This document shows positions 1-13,100 of a stretch of 64,000 bases of DNA, piece by piece (positions within the stretch are counted from its first letter, which is position 1; every line of letters begins with the position of its first letter). Below the pieces are notes generated by a model. The model had not been told where the DNA came from. It searched no databases and saw nothing but the letters and a program-made list of their open reading frames with translations. Location: the NCBI GenBank assembly GCA_947652115.1, contig OX393561.1, positions 44,186,233 to 44,250,232 on the forward strand, read 5' to 3'. The translations under genes and the position numbers were made by a program. Source of the DNA: Blastomussa wellsi. Its lineage: Eukaryota; Cnidaria; Anthozoa; Scleractinia; Plerogyridae.

Positions 1-203
1 CAGCTGAGTTTCTACTAATGGATGATAGTGTACGACCTCTGAGCCAATCAGATTGCAGCGTTTGCATTATTATGCGAGTAGAATTCTACTAACAGTGGAT
101 AGTAACACAATTTAATGAATGTCCAACAGTAGCAATTAAATAGGTATAGTTCTATGCGAATGCGCCATAACACAACTGAAATAAAGACCTAAAAAATTTT
201 TCA

Positions 204-276
204 GGCTTTGAACGGATTCGAACCCACGGCCTCTGCGTTACCGGCGCAGCGCTCCACCAACTGAGCCATCAAAGCC
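204..276 (-). tRNA. tRNA-Thr-like sequence (GGT), probably pseudogene or SINE head
   Basis: Read on the minus strand, a 7-bp acceptor stem GGCTTTG/CAAAGCC is perfect. A D-arm of the form GCTCAGTTGGTGGAGC, an anticodon stem CTGCG/CGCAG and a B-box-like GGTTCGAATCC are present. The anticodon would be GGT (Thr). Position 33 is C instead of the near-universal T, and the T-stem is one base short and poorly paired. Related Thr-GGT-like copies occur near 39.1 kb and 49.2 kb. I read this as a tRNA-derived repeat rather than a working tRNA gene. Confidence 0.5.
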
Positions 277-1290
277 ACATGATTCGCAGATTTGCCACTG
301 ATGGACCCTTCGTGTACTTTTGGAAATCCACGAATCTGATTGGTTCTCTCAATGATGGCTATTTTAGTATAAAAATATATTTCTCGTTTTCTTAACAAAG
401 CTCCTTCGGTTTCCATTCCGGAATTACCATCGCAATCGTGCCAGGAAATAAAAGTGAGCGAAGGAAAAGACACCATTAGCAGCAAGTACTGGCTGGATCT
501 AACTGGGACTGGAATGGCAGTTTTGGTTTATTGTGGCATGAACTTAGAAGGTTAGTCACAATAAGTTGAATGATTCATTTTTGTTATTTTGTCTATAGAT
601 TCTGTCTTTTTATACTGTTGTTGACCGTTTTATTTTTTCCATTTAAACTCTGGATTTTCTCTTTGAGTGTCAGAGCATCCCGGCTTAGTTTTGGTGTCAA
701 AAGTTGAAACTTTACAGCAAGCATCTCTTGCAGCAAGTCAGTCTGTTTTTTGACAAAAATGAATAGCAATGGATTTCCATATATTTACTTGCATAAAAGA
801 GCGCGAGATAGGGGCACCATTCACGGGTTTGATAAATACCTTTAAATGATAATAAATAGATTTTAGCCAAGTCTAAAAGTGTTCTTAATAGTTTATCAAT
901 ACATGAACTTGCGATTCAAAGGAAACATTAACCAATCAGCGGTCAACTTAAAAAAAACGTAATCTCGAAAATCTCTACACTTGAGCCCGCGATATGGTCA
1001 TGTGATACTGGTCAGCGGATATGTTGTTTGACAGCTGTCAATTGTCATAAAATGATGTGGGCTGGCGTTAACCTTAACCCCCAGAGTCTGTACGGACGGA
1101 CACGTACGGTCACGTGACAACCAAATTTTCTCTGCTTGATGGTTTTCCAAAATTTCTTACCCATGGTGCTCCGCTGGCGCGCTTCGCAGGCTGGAACTCC
1201 GCTATTATCTCAACTTATCTCCCAGCCAATAGTTTTAATGTCAGGGATGTTTTCTTAATCTTTTCGATGAACACACCCTACTTAGTATAG

Positions 1291-1447
1291 GTAATCACAT
1301 GAGGCCAAGTACTATTAAGGATTAATTGCACGAGAGTTTTCAAAATTTTCCAAAATTGCCCGAGTCGCGAAGCGACGAGGGCAATTTGGAAAATTTTGAA
1401 AACTCAAGTGCAATTAATCCTTAATAGTACGAGGTCTCATGGGATTA
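1291..1447. repeat. Palindromic fold-back element
   Basis: Left arm (GTAATCACATGAGGCC onwards) and right arm (ending CATGGGATTAC) are near-perfect reverse complements over about 75 bases, with a few-base loop around 1372-1380. This is typical of coral fold-back MITEs. No coding capacity. Confidence 0.8.
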
Positions 1448-1775
1448 CTTCTTTATCAATAAAGGGCAAAATTTATACGAAGGAAAATCACGCGCGCAGT
1501 CTATTTTTATCTGGGAAGCCTGTTTAGCGCTACGGCAATTAACGGATTAGCCAATCATTAACAGGCAATCATGCCCTCTCTTGATTACTAAAAATGCCCT
1601 CGATTAAGAAAAAATGCCCTCTCTCTCAACCAATCAGCGCTCAGTAATTTTGCCCTTTATTGATAAAAGATAAAATCATTGTGGTGATTGAAAAACATAT
1701 TTGAGTGAGAAAGAATATAAAGCTTAAAGAGTAAGTGTTATGTTTCCAATTTCTGTCACTTCATCAAATTTAATT

Positions 1776-1847
1776 CTCTTGAATCTCTTTACGGTGGCCA
1801 ATTGACATTATCAACCCAGTTGATAAAACCAAATTATATTGTTATAC

Positions 1848-1892
<45 letters not shown>

Positions 1893-1895
1893 CTA
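1776..1895 (+). repeat. Dispersed repeat, Penelope-like 3' tail type (copy 1)
   Basis: This segment is almost identical to 54088-54205, for example the shared block CTCTTTACGGTGGCC. The 54-kb copy is preceded by a hammerhead-like motif, which suggests that both are 3' ends of the same Penelope-like retroelement family. This copy is truncated before that motif. Confidence 0.7.
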
Positions 1896-2603
1896 TTCAT
1901 TAATTATGCATGTTTCACTTGTTTGTTAAATGTTCGTAACGGTTTTTCTAACATTCTGACTATGATGTTCGTAACATCGAGGCATGTCTTATAAATTAAA
2001 AAATGTCGTCATCATTTTAAAAATCACGATTCACTTTCTCCTGGCTCGACCTTGTGGTTCCAATATCATTATCATTGTTATTATCTGCTACAGCTTTGAA
2101 GAACTGTGCTGACATCTACCAATCTGGTGAAAGAAGAAACGGTGTGTACACAATCAAACCTGACAGTTTGCCTGCCTTTGATGTGTTTTGTGACCAAACA
2201 ACAGCCCGAGGGGGGTTGACAGTGTTCCAGAAGAGACTGGATGGCTCAATAGATTTCTACCGTAACTGGAGCGACTACAAACAAGGATTCGGAAATCTGA
2301 CAAGCGAGTTTTGGGTAGGGTTGGAAAAGATTCACCGTCTGACCTCAGATGATAGCAATATGTTGCGCGTCGAATTGCAAGAATTTGAAGGAAATGCTCG
2401 TTATGCGGAATATAACATGTTTGGTGTTACGACTGAGAGTACATGTTGAACCTCGGCTCCTACTCAGGTAGAACGTGCTTTCTGCTTTATCTTGCAATGT
2501 GAAAACGGTGCGCTTGTAACAGTTTGAAGACGACTTTATAAGGCTGCTTGTTATCGTGAAAGCGCGTAATTTTGACGACGAAGGACTCTTGTGATTCTTT
2601 AAA

Positions 2604-2769
2604 TAATTTTTAATCGAAGATTAAATAAACCAAAAAGGTCAAACACAGTTAACAATACAAAGTCGAGCCTTACAAGTATCAAAACATAATTTTTAATCGA
2701 AGATTAAATAAACCAAAAAGGTCAAACACAGTTAACAATACAAAGTCGAGCCTTACAAGTATCAAAACA
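2604..2769. repeat. Perfect tandem duplication, 83-bp unit, two copies
   Basis: 2604-2686 and 2687-2769 are identical as read, starting TAATTTTTAATCGAAG. The duplication lies between the second and third exon-like blocks of the broken fibrinogen-domain gene. Two identical copies imply a recent duplication or a local assembly artefact. Confidence 0.9.
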
Positions 2770-3330
2770 TGTATCAAACTAGTGTTGTCCGCCGTTTAGG
2801 TGTGGCGAAAGTTTTCAATAAATGATCAGCCCTACAAATATTCTTAATAAAACTGCAAGAGTTGCATATTAGAAAACTTCCTAAAACGTACCTGGCAGTT
2901 ATTTTATAAGATTTTCCAGCCCATAATCCACGGAAATCTTAAAGCGGATAATCTAGACTTAACTGATGATTTTACATTCATCGCCAGCTTGTTTAAGCTT
3001 TTCAACGCTTTCGGCTTTTTGCGCACTAACTGTTATTAATTTACTTTCTGGACTTTTTGTCTGAGGAACTGCCGAGGACTCTCCCTCTCCACTCATCATA
3101 ATCAACCATTTTTAACTCGCGATCAAGATAATGATTCGGATAATAACAGAAATTGCGCCATGTTGTATCGAGGAGCCTGGTGGTGCAACGCGTGTCGTCA
3201 TAGCAACCTTAATGGCATCTATCTTCACGGAAGTACCGACCGCGACGATGGTGTAGTCTGGTATCACTGGAAATGACATAAATACTCCTTCAAGAAGACT
3301 GAGATGAAAATAAGACCAGTGAATTTTTGA

Positions 3331-6300
3331 TCGAACTGATTTTCATGTCTCATTTTCGATCAATATAAGTACTGCTAACGCTGATGCTCTGCTCCTTTGG
3401 ACACCGCACTCCTATTAGCTGTCCACATTATGGCATAATATCATTCTTTTTCTATTTCTTTTATTTATTTATAACATAAATAGTGTGTAAATGCTTTGGA
3501 TAGTGTGAATAAAGAATTGAATTGAATTAACGTTTCAGTTTAATCTTAATGTAGAGACGGTAGTAAAAGGGCGGCAAAATTTGTTGCTCGCTGTTTACTG
3601 TGTGAGTTAAATGAAACGCATAGAAAGCAGGGGCGGATCCAGGAATTTTTAGGGGAGGTCCAAACTTTTACTCAGCTGAGTGAGAATAAGCGATCCTGTC
3701 GAGAATGTTATACTTGCTTAAAATTATCAATGTTCCGTGAAATTGTGACAAACGAGGCTCAGAGTAGTACTAATATACAATACTAAATAAACGGCCAATT
3801 TGGAATTTTGCCTGATTGCAACTGAACCGGCAAGTTTCTTTCACAAGTGGAACATTCTATAGTTAAGTTAAAATTCCTCTTTAAGCACCAAGATGCCCTT
3901 TATTTTGACTGAGGCTTTTTTCGACAAAAGAACAGCAATGTCATTTCACCTTGGTGGGCTGCAAAATAAGGGTGTAAAAGAGGCCTCCTAAAGAGAAAAA
4001 ATTACTTACTACAGATACCTTTACTGTGGCACGTGGAACTTGATTACCGTTGCAAACACTGCAACGTTGTTACAACACTAAAACTCATGCTGAATAAAAG
4101 TGCGAAAATCGTCAATACATTATTGCCGCTATTTCAAAGAAGGAACCGCATCAATCTCTTCTCAATTCATCACATTTTATTACTAACCAATTCGACATCC
4201 TGAAAATATGGTAAACCGCGCGATTTTCATGTGTTGAATCTTTTATGAAGCAAGACAATAGCACAAGTCATGAAATATAACAAGAAACAGCAAAATTAGC
4301 AGAAACGCGAACCTCTGCAAACCTGAATAAATCCCTTTGACAAAGTAGAAAATATAAAGTATACGGTATTTACATAAATTTATATAAGGTTATCATTTTG
4401 GCTCAATTTTGGTTAGTATATTTATAGAATTTGTCGGACGTCCAGTTCCTCTCGTCTCAAAGTGAGGAATTGGCGAACAAGTTTGTTAATTCTCGCTTTA
4501 AAAAATCGAACACTTTAAAAAACCGTTTGCATATCGAGAGTTTCAAATACGGATTCAGCAAAGCTTTAATAAATATAGATGATTACATAAAACAGTATTT
4601 ACAATAATAATACGAAGGTCTCTCGATAAAAAGTGAATTAATGCTCTTGCCAACTTTATCTCATAGAGAGCCCATTAGTCTGAAAATGTGTAACTAAAAA
4701 TAAATCTTCTCTCGAGACCTTTTCAAAAAAATGTCAATTACATTTTCTTAGAACATCCGTGAGTGATTTGCCCGCCCTTAGCGACAATTTAAAACTATTA
4801 ATTCATGCCAAGTATTTAATAGGCGTCATGTAATTTTGGCTTGTGCTGCAAAACCACCTACCGCTCGACCGGTTATGTCGTTAATTCATTGACATTGTTC
4901 CAGGTTCGTTTTGGGGCCTGTAGAGAGCGACAGTGGAAAAATATGTCTCTTAGTTTAAAGCTAGGAATACACGTACTAAACTGCTGCGGATTATAAGGTG
5001 AGATATTTATTGTTTAAGGTGTACTAAATATCATTTATATTAGTTTCTAGGTTGGCTTGGAAAATCAAACTAATTATCTCCTGTGAGAGTTTTGTCAATA
5101 AAATCAACAGCTGCTGGGTACAGTTTCTGGATTTCTGTGCTGTTATTTGATACAAGATCTTGCAGATTATTTTTCATATTAAGTGTCCAACAATGTTGTT
5201 TCCTTATGGAGCTGGTCATTTCTGATCAGGAGTTAGAAATAGCTTTATATTTAACAAATTTCGTTTTATATGCTGTTGTAACACTGTGTCAATGAAACGG
5301 ATACGTCAGCAAAATTTGAACAAAATTGAATTTAATAGCGCGCAAAGAGGTATGTAACTATCTACTACTAGAGTTAATATTTCAGACGCTTTTTTGCTAC
5401 AGCCTGATGATAGCAATTTATAGCACTCCCATGAAAGATAAGTATTCACAAAAAATTCAAAAACTAATTTCAAATAGCAACTGGTATGGTTGCACGTGCA
5501 CGTGATTTTCACAGTTGATAAGAGGGCATTTTTCACCACTGGTACCTAGCATAATGGTTTATGTTTAGACAACGAAAAACCTGAGATGTGGTAAAGAAAT
5601 AGTGATCTGACATTATCAACTTATGGAGCAAAGACAAAGGAATCTTTACTTCTTAGACTTAGTTTGAGTCAGCTAGGCGACAGCCATGTTGACTAAAGTA
5701 ATCAGATTCAACATTTGATGTGTTTTCTTGTATATAGTATGTGGCATGGCTTCGCTTGTAATGCAAATGATGAAATTAAAATTGCCTTTTTGTCATCTCT
5801 CTAAAATTTACGAAAGCCAAAAATAAGGCGCAAGCAATTGCTTCGCGAAAGTAGACAGAAATGATCTTACATATTAGCGCAGTAGGTTGTACATTTACGA
5901 ACACTAAGCTTAGTTGATTTCGTATTTAAGAATTAAAATTTACGTAAAACAATATTATTATGCTTGCTATTTGTCTGTTTATCGTTAATTTATTTTGCTT
6001 TTCATGTGGAAATAGATCTGAGTTTTGGGACAACTGGGAAAGACGTCTAACCAAAGAACATTGTTTGTGAAGCAGTAAATTGAATGTTGTTCGAGGGTAC
6101 CTCTACATATTGGTCTTCCCTAAGATATTTGTGCTTAAGAAAAATCGTGTTATATTCCTGTTGTTACAGGAAACAAAGCCAAAAGATTTGTTATATTTTA
6201 ATAAACAATGGTTTTTCAATGATTTGTTGACCGCAGAAAAATGTAAACAACTGTCGTGGTATTACCGGTTGATAAGTTGGCATGTTAACACCCAAGATAG

Positions 6301-6546
6301 GCCTGGAAGTTAATATCTGATCCATGTGAACTCTTAATTTCACTGGAGAGATAACTGATAACGGCTTTATTTCTCATATTGAGAGTGAAATATCATAAAA
6401 AAGTTCGTGCTGTTTAAATTAGACAGGTATCCAGAAATGTTAGTGATAAGACAATAAAATTAACTTTTACCGGCAATTATATTTATTCGTACATTTGATG
6501 AGTTCTTTTTATTCGTAACAAATTTTAATTGTTGGCAACGTGGCTA
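3331..6546. other. No gene recognised
   Basis: AT-rich sequence between the fibrinogen fragment and the first recognised polycystin-like exon. Only short open frames without family resemblance are seen. A hAT-like terminus CAGGGGCGGATCCAGGA occurs near 3632 without a clear partner. Missing upstream exons of the polycystin-like gene (REJ/GPS region) could lie here, but I found no GPS-like cysteine pattern. Confidence 0.5.
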
Positions 6547-6721
6547 TAGGCCACTTCGGAAAATACCATAATACTCTTTGCTCGTCCCCAACATTTTGCT
6601 TAAGCATTGTTTCCAGTTTCTCATCGGACTTACAATAGTCCCAGGAGAAAACAAAAAGAAGCTTATACAAAATTTTGGGGACGAACAAAGAGTATTATGG
6701 TATTTTCTGATGTGGCCTATT
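6547..6721. mobile_element. MITE-like element with long inverted repeats
   Basis: Left arm TAGGCCACTTCGGAAAATAC (from about 6548) and the reverse complement of the right arm ending near 6721 match over about 50 bases, including the blocks CATAATACTCTTTG and TCGTCCCCAA. No coding sequence inside. Confidence 0.75.
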
Positions 6722-7190
6722 AACTGGTATTTCACTCCCTTTCCGTGTTGAATCTAATTTGCTTAATGGGCAAAGTTTCTTGAAAGGCAATGACCCTGTT
6801 TCTCCTAGAAGACGAATAATTCGTGTAAAAGAAATCACTGATCCAAGATAAAACAAAGATATATGAGAATCTCACACCGAACGTTCAAAACCATCTTGAA
6901 TAAAAAGAAAAATTCTGTTCCATAGTGATTGTTCATCTCCTTTCTTAAAAAGCCGGGATAATTTCGCCTGTTTTAAATAATATGCCACGCATATTTTGTG
7001 ATGCTCTCTAACAGGATTGGAGCATTAGTTTTCTGTTTCTTACATGTTATAGTTACATATATATAATAGTTCCATAGTCCAATAGTTCCATGGTTTGATT
7101 ACTGGGTTCACGACTGAGGCGGGCTAGAGGGTTCACGAAATTCTTAAAAAAATAAGTCATAGTATAAATTTGATTTTGTTTTATTGTCAG

Positions 7191-10100
7191 GCCAGACCTG
7201 AAAACTATACACTTGAACTTCGCATTGTCATGAATACCACAGCAACTCCAACCTCAAGGATTTTTTCTGAGGCACCACAAGATGGACCACAAAATGAAAT
7301 GACTTTTGTGTTCCTTGGTGTCGTATCAGGGACCATGATAATGTTCCTCGCCGCAACAGTTTGGGCCTGGAGAAAAGAACAGAAAGAAAAGGGCATGGTA
7401 AGAAAAATATGAAATAACGTAGCAGTGGCTAGACTATACTATTAGCACTTCTAAGAATGCTCTAGATTACTATTCAACAAATTTGCGTGGTGCTTATGTA
7501 TGGTCATTGGGCCACTGTTTTCCATCATCCGTACATAACAGATATCCTGCAATAACACATAAATAACATAACATAAATTTAGCACCTCTTATGCCTGTTG
7601 AGTATAAAAAATTGGTTGGTGGCTCTTTGGTTTTGGATTTTGGAATTGATGACGCCACGTGAAAACGCTCTAAAGCCATCTTCGTCACGCAGAATCGATC
7701 TTCGAGGAGCAGGAGAAAGAGAAGAAAAGGAAGTACCAACAAAGAGTTATTGACGTTGAAATGAGATCGTTTACCCCCATGGTTTTTGGCACGAACGGAG
7801 GAATGGGGAAACAATGCAAACTTTTCCTGAGTAACTTAGCGGAGAAACTTTCCCGTAAGAACGGCGAGTCTTATGCCGGTGCCATATCTTGGCTTAGAAC
7901 ACGCATATTTGTTTGATATCTTAAGATCAGTCCACACATGTGTTCGAGGCTCTACTAGATCCCCTTTTCAAAGGAATGCAGTCTTTTTTAGATGATGTCA
8001 GACATTTTCTAATTTATTTAATCTTCTCTTTTGTTTTAATAACGACTTTTAGGGTAGTTTTTCGTTTTCTCCCAAGAACTGTAAGCTAAGATGGCAGAAT
8101 TATTAAAATTTGTATTATAAATAGCAGAAAATAGCTTTCTTTTGTTCCTGTTACACGCGCATTACCATACCCAATGTTCTAACATAAGGTGACATGTTTT
8201 GTTACTCCTTCGATTTCGTTTTAAATCATTCATTTAAAGACCAATTTTAAGCTTTTTAATGCATATTCTGTAGATTATATTTTGCTTCTTCGTCACGCAA
8301 TCTTTCTTTGGGATGATTGCGTGACGAGCCACAAGAACGTCTACGTGGGACGCTACCAATGGTAGCGTTAGTAGCACTTTAAATATACAAGAAGCATTTC
8401 AACGCTCACGTCACGATGTCTGTCTTTTTTTCTTCACAGAGTGGTATCACAGTGATTCCACAGCAATCCTTTCACCGTTGTCAACAGCACTATCTGCTCA
8501 TGCTCTACACAGGATCTGGTCGACACAGTGCAACTACCGCAAATGTCTTTTGTCGTATCCATGGAAGCCACCATAAAACAAAACCCATCATTCTGCGAGA
8601 CCCTGATCGCCAAATGTTTCAACCTTCTTCCATTAGTTCCTTTTTAGTGACACTAAACCGTTCTTTGAATCAGATACGAGAAATTCATTTGTGGCACGAC
8701 ATTTCAGGACCAGATCCACCATGGTTCTTAGAGAGCGTCGTAATTTGTCATTTAAATACTGATATCACGTGGTATTTTGAGGCAAACCGCTGGCTTGATG
8801 TCAGTACAGGCTCAAAGGACGTTGAATGCAAATTGAAGCCCTTAAAAAGAAAGACGATTTTGGGCGTCAAAACTATGTTTGATTCTAAAGTTATCGACAA
8901 CGTAAAGAAGAAACATCTTTGGTTCTCTACTTTGTACAAACATAACAGGAGAACATTCAGTAAATTCCAAAAAGTGTCTTGCTGCCTAGCAGTGGTTGGA
9001 ATAACGTTATTAGCTGCAACAATATTAGTTGATACAACCCAAGTCTTGTTTTCTAATTCGTTGATAAGAGTCGGGCCGTGGAAATTGAGACTTGGCGATA
9101 TTTACAGAGCTCTTGTCTGCAGTGGAATTGCTTTTGTTTATCGTCTTTTACTGGAGACACTTTTCGTAAATTCAGGTCGAAGCTCTTCACTGGAAAGCAA
9201 CGACAAGGATGTACGGGGATACATGCAAGAAAACTTTGCAAAAGCTAATGACATTTTATTTCTGGACGAAATTGAAGAACCTGATTGTATTGATTGTCAG
9301 TCAACTGCCGAGAAAGAAAACTTGTCAAGTTCTTGTCAAGACACAAGCAGAATAGAATTAGAATTTACAAATTCCGAGGAACTACAGAAAGGAAACGAAG
9401 AAACAGACGAGCTTCATTTGGATGATACAGGCAATGACACAGGTTGGAGCCTTTCAGACAAAAGAACAATAAAAGGCGGTGACGAAGATCACTCCGAGTC
9501 TTGGAATAAAGAACAAAGTATCGAAGAATTGATTGATATTCTTGGAAAGTTTCCAGAAAAACAAGAAATTATTCAAATTTTAGATGAAAACTCGTGTGCC
9601 TTTCCACATGAGCGCAGTGGCGAACCTGTAGTAGAAGATAGTTCCTTGGAGGCTCTTGCCTTGGAGACTGAAACATCAAAAGAAGACCTCGAAAAGTCCC
9701 CAAACCTTGCTTCCTGTTTCGACTCTGGGGGAGAAACTAGCGGATATCGACCGGAATCAGTCTCTTGGACTACAACAATAACCAACCCTGATAAGATTCC
9801 AACACTTTGGAAAAATCTTCCATTTCCCAAACATCTCATCAGCGACGATAGTATTAAGATATTACACGACGGCACGTCGCCTGATCTTCCACAGATTATT
9901 CTGAATATAACCCATGCCCAATGCTTCGTTCTTCCATTTATGTTCACAATTGTAACCATAGCGGTTGGCATCCACTGGTCTGACTCATTGCTAATTTCAT
10001 GGCTCGCGACAGTTGGAATTGCTTTTACTTGCGAAGTATTTGTCTTGGAGATATTATATGTAATTGTGCACGCCATTTATTTCTCGATATGGCGACAAAG

Positions 10101-13100
10101 ACCAGTAAAGGAAGAAGATTTGATAGAAGTGCTGTCAAATAAAGTCTGGTTTAACGAGGAACAAAATACAACCTACTACTCCGATGTGGTGGACGAGGAA
10201 GAAGGAGAACTAGTTCCCAGGCCCCCGACACTAGAAGACGTACAAAAAGCGCAGGAAAATGCCGGAAAAGAGAGAGAATTAGAAGACGTGCTGAAGATGC
10301 TTTGTTTTAATATTCTGTTTATTGCGTTGTTAATTTTCATTTCGTTTGGAAACAGAGATGCTGCAGCTTATTCAGTAAGAGTTGGCCTGAGGGATTCTTT
10401 CAACATCAGCAAGAGCTTTTATTCTGGGGTAAATATTTTTTGCTAATTAGGAAAATATATATGACTGGATTTATGTAAACCGGGTCAAAGGAAATTGTGA
10501 GCGAAACACCTGCGAAGCTGTATTTTCTCGCCAAAAGCGGTTGTTTTATCGCCAGAAACTCTCTCGAATGTCGACGCTATAAAATTTAAAAGGATTGGCA
10601 GTTTCTATTCTCCTTGGTGACTCACTTATCCGAAAGTTCAGTGCTAGTATTACTGTTATTGTTACTCTGTCTTGATTCAACAGAACTCGGTTAGGTAAAG
10701 TTGACATGACACTATAGTTCTGAAGGCATCTTTTCGCAAGGACTGACGGTGTCAATGGGCACTATTCTGAACTCAAATCAACGCAAATTAATCTAACCTA
10801 TGTCTTTTCGGAGCAAGAAGACTGCAGTTTGGGCATAACAACAAAATCACGAAGTCTACTAATTCAATTAAATTATTATTTACAACATAAAAATTAATGG
10901 CATCACAGACTTCAAAATTCCCAGCGCAAGAGTTGACCCGGCAAGCCATGCATGGTCTCAAATGATCTGAGGAATAGTGTGCAACATCAAGGATTCGCTT
11001 GATTTTTAGGCAGCTCCGGATTAAAGCTGAGAAATGTACTTTGATTGGTGACCCGCACATGGTTCATGTCGGTCAGCGACCGGAAACTACGCTTCCGAAC
11101 TGAACAAATCGCCGTTTAGATCAGCGGAAAACCGATCTGGCACTTCTACCTAGCGGCAAAATCTCCATAAAAAAAGCATGAACATGAATCAATCGTACTC
11201 ACATTAAATAGGGCTCTGTAATTCCACGCTTTTCCTCGGTTTTCCCACACAGCTAGCCATTTTCTAGGAAATTGAATGCAATCGCCCGGATGTAACGAAA
11301 TTTTTTTGCGCGGGACACAATACTACCAAAATTAGAGCAGAATTTTTCTAAGTCTTTCGCCACAGAATAGTTCCAGCCACATATCGGCATGGCCGCCTTC
11401 GAATCACCCGTCAAGTCCGGTAGGGAGACCTATTTGGTGTGGCGAAGGACTTTTTGCCGTCTAAAGCAAGCACCTCACTATCCCGCCTCGCACAAGTCAT
11501 AACGAGTTGTTCAAGTTCACCCGTTAGAGCTTTGTTTAAGGAAAGATAATAGCCGACGCTTAGATTGCAAATCGTTGGACTTCCACCTTCATTGGACTTA
11601 ATGATGTCCTCCGGCAAACTTCCTTTAGACGGCAGGATTGGTAAACCTACAGATCAGCTACCGCGCGGTGTCAAAAATTCAAACCGATGTACTCATCGAG
11701 CTGGGGCCTGGGTAAAAATGGCCAAAAATAACGGGTGGGGTCGGGAGGGAGGGGGGGGGGAGTGGGCTACAGTAAAATGTACCAGACATCACGAATTTGG
11801 CATGGGAACATTATGAAGGGTAAGATTTCATGCAAAGAGTGGCCAATAGTCACCGACGGTTACTTCGCAAAACAAACAAACTAGATCGAAATCTCATACA
11901 TTTCCTCTATTGCCTCAAGCCCCTTTTTTGCTAAATCAAGACAGATTATTAATATTATTATTATCATTATTATTACTATTATTACTAACATTGCTATTAT
12001 TATTATGGATTTTCTTTTCGCTCCCTTCTTGACCCGATTTTTACGCCTAATTAACATGCCTAACAAGTCTTCATCCTTACAACGTGAGAAGGGGGTCATT
12101 AATTCTTTGACCTGGTTTTCATAAATCCAGTTATATATTTTGCTACAGTTTAGAGAAATATAAAAGATATGAGTCGATAAGCCATGACCCAAACGTACCC
12201 ATACCATCAAGACTATTTGGTCTCTCTGCGATTAGACTGCTAGCAGTCCCTTTCTCGATAGTCGCGAGGGCGCGCGAAATAGGCGAGTGAAACGGCGAGC
12301 GAAGAAAACTGGAGCAAACGAGCGGAGGGGGCGTGGGGAGAGGCGGGAAGAGGCCACTCCCCCAGTCTCTTCTCATTTTTTTCTCCTCGCTCCAGTCTCG
12401 CCACGCTGTGCGCTCTCAGCTATTGCGCGCTGTCGCGACTATATATCTTGAAAGGAACTGCTAGCAGTCTACCAGTTTGAAACAAATTTATTGGATGAGA
12501 GTATTTGTATGTTTTCTCCTCGAGGATTTAGTTGCCAATTTTGAATTTGTCGGGTTTCAAAAACATATGATATACGGCTGATGACTGTTTCCATAGAAAT
12601 GTTCCGCACGGCAAAATCCTGAACAAGAAAGAACCAATCAGAATGCTACCTTGCCATATAATAAGTTATACTCCTTCAAATGTTACTATAATTTGCTATT
12701 TTATGTTTATAGGTAAAAAACACTGAGACTTTTTGGAAATGGCTTACAAATGATACGATTCCAGTGCTTTTGTATGAACCTCTTGAAAGAACACTTGGCA
12801 AACACAAGAGACATTTTCTTGCCGATGGTTACAGCTTTCCACTAGGAACTGCAATACTTCGACAGCAAAGAATTAAACCAACAGGTAAATCACTTAGTAG
12901 ATAAAAGTGTTTGTTTTTGTCACTGACTTGTATATTGTAGCAAGACGTTTCGGCTAACTCTTAAGTCTTCATCAGCTGAAAAAACCGCTTGATGTTACGC
13001 GCGATTTAAAAACTTTTTTAATTGAAACGTTGCGCGTGATGTATGCGCGTGACTCGAGTGAATTCAGCTGCGTACCAGGCACATGTAGACTGCTGGGATG

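Larger units (their letters stand above)
430..3330 (+). pseudogene. Fibrinogen C-terminal domain gene fragment, disrupted
   Basis: Three exon-like blocks on one strand. Block 1 (about 430-550) encodes a cysteine-bounded segment from SCQEIKV to VYCGMNLE and ends in phase 1 at GTTAGT. Block 2 (2094-about 2450) follows a CTACAG acceptor in matching phase and encodes the first half of a fibrinogen-related domain (NCADIYQSG, GVYTIKP, VFCDQ, GGLTVFQKR, FYRNW, FWVGLEKIHRLT). Block 3 (about 3107-3330) encodes the C-terminal half (NCAMLYRGAWW, SNLNGIYLHG, GVVWYHWK, KKTEMKIRPV). Near 2440 the frame shifts before LGSYSG, and an in-frame TGA follows WYHWK near 3280 where the family normally has glycine. 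The domain family is secreted and lectin-like (ficolin/ryncolin type). The lesions indicate a decayed copy, though an assembly error is possible. Confidence 0.75.

Noticed and set aside
204..276. Functional tRNA-Thr gene
   Set aside because: C at position 33 and a defective T-stem, plus related repeat copies elsewhere, point to a SINE-type pseudogene.
2054..2093. Signal-peptide-like start before the fibrinogen domain
   Set aside because: The first codon is GTG and the segment ends in a CTACAG splice acceptor that matches the phase of the upstream exon.
7494..7814. 106-codon minus-strand frame
   Set aside because: It overlaps a dispersed repeat shared with 28.1 kb and has no family resemblance.
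8416..8439. ATG at 8416 as start of the polycystin-like gene
   Set aside because: It precedes a TTCTTCACAG acceptor; exon 7191-7397 joins in phase and supplies TM1.
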